In this document: positions 32,957 through 40,747 of the stretch, piece by piece
How positions within the stretch are numbered: position 1 is the stretch's first letter
Layout: every line of letters begins with the position of its first letter
DNA from: Pseudoflavonifractor sp. AF19-9AC
Lineage (GTDB): Bacteria > Bacillota > Clostridia > Oscillospirales > Oscillospiraceae
Assembly (NCBI RefSeq): GCF_003478995.1
Contig: NZ_QUGI01000006.1
Location: 62,001-126,000, forward strand
Direction of reading: 5' to 3'
Length of the DNA stretch: 64,000 nt
Made by a program: the position numbers and the translations under genes
Notes under the pieces: model-generated
Databases searched by the model: none
Told to the model about the DNA's origin: nothing
The model's input: the letters and a program-made list of their open reading frames with translations, nothing else

Positions 32957-34518
32957 CGGTCATCCCGCCCACCATTCAGCCCATCACACACCTGGCGCGT
33001 AACGCTGTGGTGCGCCGGCGGGTAGCGGCCTATGCCCGCGTCTCCACCTCCAGCGAGGAACAGCTCACCAGCTACGAAGCCCAGGTGGACTACTACACCC
33101 GCTTCATACAGTCCAAGCCGGAATGGGAGTTCGTAAGGGTCTACACCGATGAAGGCATTTCAGCGGTGAACACCAAAAAGCGCGAGGGTTTCAACCAGAT
33201 GGTGCGGGATGCGCTCGATGGGAAAATCGACCTCATCGTGACGAAATCCGTCAGCCGGTTTGCCCGGAACACTGTAGACAGCCTGGTGACCGTCCGCAAG
33301 CTGAAGGAGAAGGGCGTGGAGGTCTATTTTGAAAAGGAAAATATCTACACCCTGGACAGCAAGGGCGAACTGCTGATCACCATCATGTCCTCTCTGGCGC
33401 AGGAGGAGAGCCGCTCCATTTCAGAGAACGTCACCTGGGGCCAGAGAAAGCGTTTCGCCGATGGAAAGGTCAGCCTGCCGTATAGCCACTTCCTGGGCTA
33501 TCGGAAGGGCGACAACGGTTTGCCGGAGATCGTGCCGGAGGAAGCAGAAACCGTCCGCTGGATTTACAGTCTGTTCCTCAGCGGAAAGACCACCGGTTCA
33601 ATCGCAGGACTTCTCACCAGGGAGGGGATACCAACCCCCGCCGGCAAGAAAAAGTGGGCGGCAAGCACTGTGGAGAGCATTCTCAAAAACGAGAAGTACA
33701 AGGGCGAAGCCCTCCTACAAAAGGCGTTCACGGTGGATTTCCTCACCAAAAAACAGAAGAAAAACGAAGGCGAGGTGCCGCAGTACTATGTGGAGAACAG
33801 CCACCCGGCCATCATTGACCCCGCCGAGTGGAAGCTGGTGCAGCGGGAGCTGGAGCGCAGGAAAGCCATCGGGCGCAGCTACAGCGGCAACAGCATCTTT
33901 TCCTCCCGGCTGGTCTGCGGAGACTGCGGCGGTTACTTTGGCTCCAAGGTCTGGCATTCTACCGACAAATACCGGCGCACCATCTGGCGGTGCAACAGCA
34001 AGTTCACCGGCGAGGAAAAGTGTCAGACCCCGCACCTGACCGAGGAGGAGATCAAGGCCCGGTTCCTGGATGCCTTCAATACGCTGGTTTCGGACAAAGA
34101 GCGGCTGCTGGACGAGTGCCGCACCATGCAAGCGGCGCTTACCGACACCGGCTCCCTGGACAGTGAGATTTCGGCGCTTCTTTCCGAAATGGAGGTGGTG
34201 GCCGAGCTAACCAAGCGGTGCATCGAAGAGAATTCCACCACGGCACAGGACCAGACCACTTACCTGGAACGGTACAACGGCCTGGCAGAACGGTACGAAA
34301 CCGCCAAGGCCAAGCTGGAGAAGCTCCAGGCGGCAAAGGCCCAGCGGGAAGCCAAGGCCGAGGACATCGGCGGCTTTATGTTCGAACTGGCGGAGTACGG
34401 AGAGTCCCTCACGGAGTTTGATGACCGGCTTTGGCTCACGGTCATCGACATTGTCACCGTCCACCGGGATGGGCGGCTTACATTCAAATTCCAGACGGGG
34501 CATGAGATGCTTGAATAA
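32941..34518 (+). CDS. Large serine recombinase 2 (probable integrase)
   Basis: 525 residues. The catalytic serine is in VAAYARVSTSSEEQ near residue 30; KIDLIVTKSVSRFARNTVDS and IMSSLAQEESRSISENVTWG complete the resolvase domain. The recombinase domain includes VRWIYSLFLSGKTTGSIAGLL near 200. The zinc ribbon is CGDCGGYFGSKVWH...RRTIWRCN near 322. A coiled coil (residues 400-480, rich in LEKLQAAKAQREAKAED) matches the integrase type that controls direction. It is likely the enzyme that integrates the prophage, perhaps working with recombinase 1. The att sites cannot be located, as the left end is missing. Confidence 0.93.
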   Translation: MARAVTVIPPTIQPITHLARNAVVRRRVAAYARVSTSSEEQLTSYEAQVDYYTRFIQSKPEWEFVRVYTDEGISAVNTKKREGFNQMVRDALDGKIDLIVTKSVSRFARNTVDSLVTVRKLKEKGVEVYFEKENIYTLDSKGELLITIMSSLAQEESRSISENVTWGQRKRFADGKVSLPYSHFLGYRKGDNGLPEIVPEEAETVRWIYSLFLSGKTTGSIAGLLTREGIPTPAGKKKWAASTVESILKNEKYKGEALLQKAFTVDFLTKKQKKNEGEVPQYYVENSHPAIIDPAEWKLVQRELERRKAIGRSYSGNSIFSSRLVCGDCGGYFGSKVWHSTDKYRRTIWRCNSKFTGEEKCQTPHLTEEEIKARFLDAFNTLVSDKERLLDECRTMQAALTDTGSLDSEISALLSEMEVVAELTKRCIEENSTTAQDQTTYLERYNGLAERYETAKAKLEKLQAAKAQREAKAEDIGGFMFELAEYGESLTEFDDRLWLTVIDIVTVHRDGRLTFKFQTGHEMLE

Positions 34519-34532
34519 GAATCAATTTTATT

Positions 34533-34564
34533 AAAAAAGGGGGCGGAAGGTTTCCGTCCCCTTT
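34533..34564. terminator. Bidirectional terminator at the right end of the prophage module
   Basis: A run of A, the stem GGGGGCGGAA / TTCCGTCCCC with a 3-base loop and one mismatch or G-U, then TTT. It serves the recombinase on plus and the HxlR gene on minus. Confidence 0.75.
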
Positions 34565-34568
34565 ACTA

Positions 34569-34922
34569 TTATGGAATGTATTTCATCCCCCACTGTGAAA
34601 TAGCATAAAACACTGGCAATAAGTCCTGCCCTTTCTCTGTGAGGGAATACTCCACCCGCAGCGGCATCTCATTATATTGAATGCGCTGCACCAGTTCATC
34701 CTTTTCCAATTCTTTGAGCGCATTGGTTAGCGCCGTATTGGTGATGGGCTTGAGCAGCTTTTTGAGTTCGCCAAACCGCATGGGAGACTTGATGCACAGC
34801 TCATAGAGGATCTGGAGCTTCCACTTACCCTGCAGCATCTGCACCACCGGCATAACAGGGCAATTGCCACTCTCCGTAAGAATGACGTCGCTTACCTTTT
34901 CTTTGAATTCCTCGTAAGTCAT
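34569..34922 (-). CDS. HxlR-family regulator (second copy of this gene pair type)
   Basis: 117 residues on the minus strand. A cysteine occurs at CPVMPVVQMLQGKWKLQILYE-type position (residue 21), as in canonical HxlR proteins, which sense electrophiles through it. The helix-turn-helix is MRFGELKKLLKPITNTALT, followed by LRVEYSLTEKGQDLLPV in the wing. It is divergent from a flavin reductase gene across a 150-bp region packed with inverted repeats. Compare with the phage-borne pair at 18373-19397, which has the same arrangement in the opposite orientation but different sequences. Confidence 0.9.
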   Translation of the reverse strand: MTYEEFKEKVSDVILTESGNCPVMPVVQMLQGKWKLQILYELCIKSPMRFGELKKLLKPITNTALTNALKELEKDELVQRIQYNEMPLRVEYSLTEKGQDLLPVFYAISQWGMKYIP

Positions 34923-34963
34923 TGTTGATTCCCCACTTTAGACAGGTATTGTTTTTGATACCA

Positions 34964-35020
34964 GGTACAAACAATTTGCGTACTTGATTTATTATGACAA
35001 TCAAGTATAATAATTGTACC
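34964..35020 (+). promoter_or_regulatory. HxlR-type operator and promoter
   Basis: Two nearly concentric inverted repeats: GGTACAA (34964) with TTGTACC (35014), and inside them TACTTGATT (34981) with AATCAAGTA (34999). The inner repeat overlaps a promoter with TTGATT at 34984 and TATAAT at 35006 (16 bp apart) directed at the flavin reductase gene. A bound dimer would block transcription. Operator function is inferred. Confidence 0.7.
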
Positions 35021-35072
35021 AGTAGAAGCTGGATATGTCAATCTCCAAATCACTCTGAAAGGATGAAACACG

Positions 35073-35576
35073 ATGAGAGAACTGAACATTATGGAGGCCA
35101 CTGTCTATTCTTCCCCCAATCCGCTGACTTTGATCTGTTCTTTGAATGAAGATGGCACCACCAACCTGGCCCCCATCTGCTTTGTCTCCTATCTCTCTTT
35201 CAACCCGCCGATGGTGGGATTCGCCGCCGGAAAGCAGTCCCACACCGGCAAGCGTGTGCGGGAGACTGGAAAAGTCATCGTCACGGTCCCCGGTGAAAGT
35301 CTGGCTGGCGCAGTGATGGCCTGCGGCACCTCCACCGGCGCCAAGTTAAACAAGGTGGCCGAAAATCACATCGAAATGAAGTCGGTAGACGGCAGCGACA
35401 TTCAGATTCCAGCGGACACCCGGCTGGCTATGGCGGCGACCCTGCAGCAGTCCGTGGAGGTGGGCGACCACATCCTGCACATCTGCCAGGTGGACAAGTT
35501 CCTGGGCGATGAGGACAAGAAAGGTCTGTATGCTTGGAACGGCTTTGGAAAGGTCGCATCTGCGGCAGAAGGTTGA
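35073..35576 (+). CDS. Flavin reductase-like domain protein (second)
   Basis: 167 residues. Split-barrel FMN-binding pattern: PNPLTLICSLNEDGTTNLAPI near residue 16 and SFNPPMVGFAAGKQSHTGKRV near 41, then GKVIVTVPGESLAGAVMACG near 66. It is controlled by the divergent HxlR gene. It is not a close copy of the flavin reductase at 18373, since the two align only in general fold motifs. Likely a flavin-dependent reductase for reactive small molecules. Confidence 0.87.
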   Translation: MRELNIMEATVYSSPNPLTLICSLNEDGTTNLAPICFVSYLSFNPPMVGFAAGKQSHTGKRVRETGKVIVTVPGESLAGAVMACGTSTGAKLNKVAENHIEMKSVDGSDIQIPADTRLAMAATLQQSVEVGDHILHICQVDKFLGDEDKKGLYAWNGFGKVASAAEG

Positions 35577-35604
35577 ATCTTAAAGCAGGAAGGAGGCGTC
35601 AGCG

Positions 35605-36294
35605 GTGGCCATCTGCATCAAGGACTGTATTCAGAATATGAATCTGGTGATCGGCTGTCCCATTGGCTGCAGCTACTGCTACGCCAGAAACAATGTCCGC
35701 CGGTTCCACATGATCGACGACTTTGAAAAGCCGGAGTTCTTCCCAGGTAAGCTGCGGCTGATGGAGAAGAAGCGTCCTCAAAATTTCCTGCTCACCGGCA
35801 TGAGCGATTTTGCCCACTGGCAGACAGAGTGGCGAGATCAGGTATTTTCCAAAATGGCTGAAAATCCACAGCACCAGTATCTGTTCTTGACCAAGCGGCC
35901 GGAGGACATCGTCTTTTCCACCCCATTAGACAATGCCTGGTTCGGCGTGACTGTGACTTCCAGCAGGGAGAAAGGCCGCATCCAGACTTTACGGGAGCAC
36001 ATCCGCGGCGGGCATTACCATGTGACCTTTGAACCCATGTTTGACAACATCGGTACAGTAGACCTCACTGGCATCGAATGGATCGTCATTGGTACTGAGA
36101 CTGGACGCAGGAAGGGCAAGGCCGTCTCCAAACCGGAGTGGGTGTGGAATTTGACTCATCAGGCTCACGCACTTGGTACTCCTGTGTTCATGAAGGAAGA
36201 TCTGCTTCCTATCATTGGCGAGGAAAGCATGACACAAGAGCTGCCTCCGGCCTTCTGCCGGGTATTGGAGGAACAGAAAGCATGGCGGAAATAG
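35605..36294 (+). CDS. DUF5131 family, radical-SAM-like protein
   Basis: 229 residues from a GTG behind AGGAAGGAGG. The N-terminal cysteine motif CPIGCSYCYAR (C-x3-C-x2-C, residues 18-25) is that of radical SAM enzymes. Downstream blocks are FLLTGMSDFAHWQ, YLFLTKRPEDIVF and EWIVIGTETGRRKGKAVSKPEW. This fits the DUF5131 / phage Gp37-Gp68 family, a shortened radical-SAM barrel. The substrate is unknown. It follows the flavin reductase by 28 bases, so both may share the HxlR-controlled promoter; a flavin reductase could supply the electron needed to start radical chemistry. Confidence 0.82.
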   Translation: MAICIKDCIQNMNLVIGCPIGCSYCYARNNVRRFHMIDDFEKPEFFPGKLRLMEKKRPQNFLLTGMSDFAHWQTEWRDQVFSKMAENPQHQYLFLTKRPEDIVFSTPLDNAWFGVTVTSSREKGRIQTLREHIRGGHYHVTFEPMFDNIGTVDLTGIEWIVIGTETGRRKGKAVSKPEWVWNLTHQAHALGTPVFMKEDLLPIIGEESMTQELPPAFCRVLEEQKAWRK

Positions 36295-36398
36295 TGGAAA
36301 GCGGTGTCCTGATCCGGGATGTGGAAACGAAAAACATCATGACCTATTATGTGTTTGGAATCAGTTGTAGTTCCCTGACGTTTCTTGTTGTGGTATAA
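36282..36398 (+). pseudogene. ORF start truncated at the CRISPR repeat
   Basis: An ATG at 36282 overlapping the end of DUF5131 opens AEIVESGVLIRDVETKNIMT, then YYVFGIS. The frame then enters the first CRISPR repeat at 36364 and ends at a stop overlapping the repeat's 3' end. The first 27 codons look like real coding sequence, while the last 11 are repeat. It is probably the 5' part of a gene formerly downstream of DUF5131 and cut off by whatever brought the array. The family cannot be named. Confidence 0.55.
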
Positions 36399-36465
36399 TA
36401 CAACGGAACAGTTGCCGTTGTACTGAGTAGTTGTAGTTCCCTGACGTTTCTTGTTGTGGTATAAT
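36364..36465 (+). CRISPR. Minimal CRISPR array: two 36-bp repeats, one 30-bp spacer
   Basis: Two identical 36-bp repeats at 36364-36399 and 36430-36465 flank a 30-bp spacer (36400-36429). The repeat starts GTTGTAGTTCCCTGACG and ends TTGTTGTGGTATAAT. This fits type II-C repeats, whose 3' end carries an extended -10 promoter (TGGTATAAT) so that each repeat drives its own crRNA. Repeat and spacer lengths are exactly those of type II arrays. No cas gene is in the window. The spacer contains an inverted repeat (ACAACGG / CCGTTGT). Alternative: a chance duplicated promoter segment. Confidence 0.72.
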
Positions 36466-36600
36466 GGGCCGTCAGAAATTACAATAAAGTATAGCCACTT
36501 GGACAACAAACAAGAAGTAAAACGAGAACGGCCCCTAAGATGGTTACAGGTGCCAGAGCAATGATATGAGTGCAGTATACTCATGCCATATGGAGGAGCA

Positions 36601-38067
36601 ATGGAGAGAAGGAAAACGCAGGCTATGGCGTCGCATAGCGCCATATTTTTATTGCTGAGTATTTTTACATTTGTGTTTCTTGGTTCGGAATATCTATATG
36701 TCAATATGGTCTCCCGCATTGTCGAGGAAAGCCAGACGGTCATTGCACAAAATTATGCGCTGGGCGTCAATGCCCTTGGATTTCTTATATACCCGCTGAT
36801 AAACCGCTCTGTCCGCGAGAGGAACAAGACGATCCTTATATTTTCCCTATCGTTCCTCTCCATTATCTGCATATTTTTGATCCAACAGCACATCTCGTTT
36901 TCCGTCACGCTTGCGGCAGGCGTGGTTCTGTTTCTGTTGCTGGGCGTTTTTGGCGGCTCCGTTCATTATCTGGCTGCCTGCACGATCCGGACCGAACGCA
37001 TAGCCGGCCTGGTGGGAATCTCCTACGCGGCCGGCATCCTGCTACAGTACGCAAACAACAATTTGGTAAATATAGAGATCGCGGAGGCCGCGGTACTCTC
37101 TGTTTCCCTTGCGGTACTGAGTGTTTTGATCATGCGCACACGCCGCATCCACAAAGAAGCACTCGCATCGGATGAAACGGCGCCGCTCCGAACCGCGCTC
37201 CGCCCCGATGAAATGTCCAGAAAGAAAATACCGGCGGGACTGCTCCTGGTACTTCTGGTGGCCCTGATGGCCTGCGTATTCAGCACATTGGATAACGCGA
37301 TCACCCTGGGCCATGCGGCGGGCACGATGGACATCGGGCAATGGCCCCGTATGCTGCTGGCCCTGAGCGGCCTGGCTGCCGGTTTCCTCTTTGATATCCG
37401 GAAAAGAAAATATATGACGCTGATGATGTACTGCGTGATGGTGCTCTCGGTGCTGTGTGTGATTGTTCTCCGGTGGGGCGGGCCATTCCTGACCGGAGTA
37501 GCGGTCGCCTATGTGGCCTCCGGATTTTTTGTCGTGTTTTTTACCACCAGTTTTTTGGAGCTCGCTGCCTGTATGCGCCTGCCGGACCTCTGGGCCGGCA
37601 TGGGACGGGCGGTGAATAATCTCGTGGCGGCGCTGGTTACCAACGGCTCGGTGACGCTGCTCCTTGCCGGCAGGAGTATTACGCTGATCGTCCTCATGCT
37701 GGTGCTGTTTGTCGCGGCCAGCATCCTGATGTTTGCCTACACGGTCAAGGCTCATGCCGTATTGGCGCCGCCCCCGGCTCCGGCGGCGGGCTACACGCCG
37801 AAGGAAAAGTTCTCTTCCTTTGCCAGCCTCTATTCATTGACTGACCGGGAGCGGGATGTGCTGCAGTATTTACTGGTCTCGGACGGCAGCGTGCAGGATA
37901 TCGCGCAGCAGATGGCCCTTTCCCGTCCTGTGCTGTATCGCCATATCAGAAGCCTGAATGAAAAGACCGGAACCCAGAGCCGGATCGGCCTGCTGCAGTT
38001 CTATTATGAGTGGATGCCGGAGAACAAGGGCGTTACCCCTGAAAAAAGCCCGGATTTCAAGGCGTGA
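36601..38067 (+). CDS. Multi-pass membrane protein with C-terminal LuxR-type HTH
   Basis: 488 residues from the ATG at 36601 behind GGAGGAGCA. About twelve hydrophobic segments cover residues 12-395 (examples: AIFLLLSIFTFVFLGSEYLY; GVVLFLLLGVFGGSVHYLAA), organised like a major-facilitator transporter with a loop near residue 200. Residues 415-475 form a LuxR/GerE helix-turn-helix: YSLTDRERDVLQYLLVSD, then VQDIAQQMALSRPVLYRHIR. Such membrane LuxR regulators are frequent in gut Actinobacteria and some Clostridia, where they sense a ligand at the membrane and control nearby genes. The target could be the lipoprotein gene downstream. Confidence 0.87.
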   Translation: MERRKTQAMASHSAIFLLLSIFTFVFLGSEYLYVNMVSRIVEESQTVIAQNYALGVNALGFLIYPLINRSVRERNKTILIFSLSFLSIICIFLIQQHISFSVTLAAGVVLFLLLGVFGGSVHYLAACTIRTERIAGLVGISYAAGILLQYANNNLVNIEIAEAAVLSVSLAVLSVLIMRTRRIHKEALASDETAPLRTALRPDEMSRKKIPAGLLLVLLVALMACVFSTLDNAITLGHAAGTMDIGQWPRMLLALSGLAAGFLFDIRKRKYMTLMMYCVMVLSVLCVIVLRWGGPFLTGVAVAYVASGFFVVFFTTSFLELAACMRLPDLWAGMGRAVNNLVAALVTNGSVTLLLAGRSITLIVLMLVLFVAASILMFAYTVKAHAVLAPPPAPAAGYTPKEKFSSFASLYSLTDRERDVLQYLLVSDGSVQDIAQQMALSRPVLYRHIRSLNEKTGTQSRIGLLQFYYEWMPENKGVTPEKSPDFKA

Positions 38068-38199
38068 GACAAATGTACCCCCCCTGTCATTCGAAAAAAA
38101 CGATGTAAAATAAAAAAAGAGACAAATGTAACCTTATATTTTAAGGCCATCTATGCTACGCTTTCCACAGATACTGGCGCAGCATCCCGGCCTACGACA

Positions 38200-38232
38200 A
38201 ACCGCGTCAGGATCTCCTGGCGCGGTTTTTTG
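38200..38232 (+). terminator. Terminator upstream of the lipoprotein gene
   Basis: Stem AACCGCG / CGCGGTT enclosing AGGA / TCCT, followed by TTTTTG. It separates the LuxR gene from the lipoprotein gene; the 130 bp before it hold no gene. Confidence 0.75.
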
Positions 38233-38301
38233 CGTCCACCCCGTCCGCAGCGGTGTGGGACGCTCAGGCCAGGCAGTCGCTGTATAAGGAGGAAATGAAA
38301 T

Positions 38302-39453
38302 TTGAGAAAAACAGGATCTATTTTAGTGGCCCTGCTGCTCCTGTTTGGCCTGACTGCCTGCGGCGGTCCGGGAAACGAACCGGAGAGCGAAAGCGTGCCG
38401 AAGGGAGATGGTCAGATAACATCGGAGCCTGCCCCATCTTCCCGGGAACCCGCGGTGTCGATCACGGAAACGGCGGCCAGGACTGTGGATTTGGAACTGT
38501 ATGAAACCCCAGATTTCAGCATCCAGATTCCCAAGGGCTGGACGGTCACCAGCGGCGGTACAGGGATGTATCACTCCATCCGGATTCAGGACCCCGCTGA
38601 GCCCCTCAATCAGATGTTCGTTCTCTTGAAGGCGGATATCCTGCTCCACAGTCAGGAGGGAAAGGACGCCTGGACCTATTATTCCGGCGTGACCGGTATG
38701 CCTGATATGCAGATATTTGCCCAGGCTCCCGTGCTGTCCAGCCCATCTACAGAGAATTTTTATCAGATCTTCCCGCAGTACGCCGACTTTGCCGCCCAAT
38801 ATGGCCCCGGCTATGCCGGCTATACCTTCCCCCAGTTTGAGGCCTTCACTGTGACCGAGCGTTTCCCGTCCACCGGCAGCCTGAGCGCCTACGCGCTGGG
38901 CGATGAGCTGCTGCGGGCCACCTTCACCGAAGACGGCAGAGAGGGAGAGGGGATGTTTGCCGCGTCGGTCGTGGATTTTGGCAGTGTTCCCATCGCGGCC
39001 GGCCCGCCGGTAGGCTACCAGCTCCCCCAGGCGGACGGCGGGTATTATATGGCGTATAACATCATGGCGGTCACAGCGGCCAAGGACACCTTCGTTGAGT
39101 GGGAGGGCATTTTGACCGAGAGCCTCGGCACACTGGAGTACTCGGAAAACTTTGTAAACGCCACCATCCAGGCGGGGCAGGAAGTGGTACAGCAGGCCAT
39201 GGACTTCAGCCGAAATGCAAACGAGGTGCTGAACGGGATCATGTCTTCCTGGAAGGCGCGAGACACCAGCGTGGACATCCAGAGCCAGAAGCAGAGCGAC
39301 GCCACATTGGGATATGAGCGCGTTTACGACACGGAAACAGGTGATATCTACCGGGCGGAGAACGGCTGGAGCGACAGCTATTCTGGGGAGCGCTATCAGC
39401 CGGTGACGGAAGACGAGATGTACGTACAGCCCATCAGCGGCTATATTGAGTGA
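38302..39453 (+). CDS. Secreted lipoprotein of unknown function
   Basis: 383 residues from a TTG, 8 bases after AAGGAGG. A competing ATG at 38295 is in another frame and gives no sensible protein. The signal peptide RKTGSILVALLLLFGLTAC ends in a lipobox (LTAC), so the mature protein is anchored on the outer face of the membrane. The mature start is Ser/Pro/Glu-rich. The body is mixed alpha/beta (PDFSIQIPKGWTVTSGG near residue 70), similar in style to PsbP-like or DUF-type ligand-binding lipoproteins. Downstream of the membrane LuxR regulator. Specific function unknown. Confidence 0.82.
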   Translation: MRKTGSILVALLLLFGLTACGGPGNEPESESVPKGDGQITSEPAPSSREPAVSITETAARTVDLELYETPDFSIQIPKGWTVTSGGTGMYHSIRIQDPAEPLNQMFVLLKADILLHSQEGKDAWTYYSGVTGMPDMQIFAQAPVLSSPSTENFYQIFPQYADFAAQYGPGYAGYTFPQFEAFTVTERFPSTGSLSAYALGDELLRATFTEDGREGEGMFAASVVDFGSVPIAAGPPVGYQLPQADGGYYMAYNIMAVTAAKDTFVEWEGILTESLGTLEYSENFVNATIQAGQEVVQQAMDFSRNANEVLNGIMSSWKARDTSVDIQSQKQSDATLGYERVYDTETGDIYRAENGWSDSYSGERYQPVTEDEMYVQPISGYIE

Positions 39454-39513
39454 AAACTGCCCTGCTTACAACGACAGGTAGCTGCATTTTTTTAACGAAC
39501 AGGAGGAGCGTGA

Positions 39514-39864
39514 ATGAATTATAGCATCTCGAAGATCATCCCATATGTCCGTCGGTATGTGCTCCTTGGAATTTATGACGTGCTGGACGGCGAAAGAGTG
39601 CCTTATCAAAAGAAAGAGGACACGGTCGTGGCCAAAGCGGAGGTATACGGCAATCTCAGCACCTTTTCTATCTCTGCCGAGGAGCAAGAGATGGGGACCG
39701 AGCTGAAGGTCACCATGCTGCAGTCCTGCGTGGGATTGTCTGAGCAGGGAAAAGAGCGGGCCATGACCGCTGTGATGGATCGAATCGTACAATATCTGGA
39801 AAACGAGCTTTTGATGAATAATCGCGCTGCTATAATAATGCCGCAGGAGGATAAATATGGATAA
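39514..39864 (+). CDS. Protein of unknown function upstream of MscS
   Basis: 116 residues. ACAGGAGGAGC lies before the ATG. An alpha/beta protein with an internal segment VAKAEVYGNLSTFSISAEEQ and helical end (GKERAMTAVMDRIVQYLENEL). No family recognised. It overlaps the MscS gene by 8 bases, so the two are co-translated and may act together at the membrane. Confidence 0.65.
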   Translation: MNYSISKIIPYVRRYVLLGIYDVLDGERVPYQKKEDTVVAKAEVYGNLSTFSISAEEQEMGTELKVTMLQSCVGLSEQGKERAMTAVMDRIVQYLENELLMNNRAAIIMPQEDKYG

Positions 39865-40744
39865 GAAACGTGCAGGAGTAATAAAGCTTTTGATCTTGGC
39901 AGTGGTACTAGTCGCTGCGATAATTACCGGTTTTTTAACTGGGGCAATACAACCAGATGCGCTTGCTTCCAGTTGGGCGTTTAGTGCCGATGTGTTGCTG
40001 CGCCTTGTTATCATGATGGCAGGGGTACTGTTCGTGGAATACCTGGTAGAGCTTATCTTGGGATATTGCAAGCCAGAGGCACATCGTGCCCGGTCGGTGA
40101 TTACAATTATCCGCAGCCTGTTGAAATACGCAGCTGCCATCGTTATACTCTGTTGGGGCCTGACGATCATTGGAGTAAATATTACGGTGGTATTGGCCAG
40201 CGTAGGGGTACTGACGTTGATCGTTGGGTTCAGTGCAGAGAGTCTTATTGCTGATCTTGTAACTGGCCTATTTATGCTCTTTGAAAATCAATACAACGTG
40301 GGAGACATTGTGGAGATAGGGGGATTTCGTGGGACAGTGACCGATATTGGCATTCGCACGACATCAATTACCGATGCCAGCGAGAACATCAAAGTCATCA
40401 ATAACGCGGATATGCGCAACATTTTAAATCGATCTGATCGCGTCTCAAAGTCTATTTGCGATATACCTATTCCCTACGAGACCGACTTGGAAGACTTGGA
40501 GGCAGCTCTTCCAGGGCTGCTTGATGAGATCTACAAAGCACATAGTGATGCAATGAAAGCGGGGCCTGTCTACTTGGGTGTGCAAAGTCTGGCCGACAGC
40601 GCTGTTATACTGCGTTTTTGTGTGGATGTGAGAGAGAAAGATATCTACTCAGCAATCCGAATCCTCAATCGAGAGCTGTTGCTAGGCTTCCGTCGGCTGG
40701 GAGTGGAGTGCCCCTTCCCGCAGTTGGATGTTCACAGCAGATAG
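39857..40744 (+). CDS. MscS-family mechanosensitive channel
   Basis: 295 residues. Three to four membrane segments: residues 8-30, 45-67, 85-105 and the pore-lining TM3 near 105-135 (VVLASVGVLTLIVGFSAESLI). TM3 is followed by the conserved beta domain: LFMLFENQYNVGDIVEIGGF, RGTVTDIGIRTTSI and VINNADMRNILNRS. This is the small-conductance channel that opens on osmotic downshock. Length matches E. coli MscS (286). It is in an operon with the genes on both sides. Confidence 0.93.
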   Translation: MDKKRAGVIKLLILAVVLVAAIITGFLTGAIQPDALASSWAFSADVLLRLVIMMAGVLFVEYLVELILGYCKPEAHRARSVITIIRSLLKYAAAIVILCWGLTIIGVNITVVLASVGVLTLIVGFSAESLIADLVTGLFMLFENQYNVGDIVEIGGFRGTVTDIGIRTTSITDASENIKVINNADMRNILNRSDRVSKSICDIPIPYETDLEDLEAALPGLLDEIYKAHSDAMKAGPVYLGVQSLADSAVILRFCVDVREKDIYSAIRILNRELLLGFRRLGVECPFPQLDVHSR

Positions 40745-40747
40745 GCT

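Noticed and set aside
1..34518. Attachment sites of the prophage
   Set aside because: The left end is outside the window, so no pair of flanking repeats can be compared; any att call would be a guess.
36466..36533. Possible tracrRNA with anti-repeat next to the CRISPR repeats (ACAACAAACAAGAAG region) and a GGGCCGT/ACGGCCC inverted repeat
   Set aside because: Matches to the repeat complement are short and broken, and no terminator of the usual tracrRNA form follows. It cannot be supported without a search.
36165..36743. 192-codon minus-strand frame crossing the CRISPR repeats
   Set aside because: It translates the repeats twice and has no ribosome-binding site; it is a by-product of the array.
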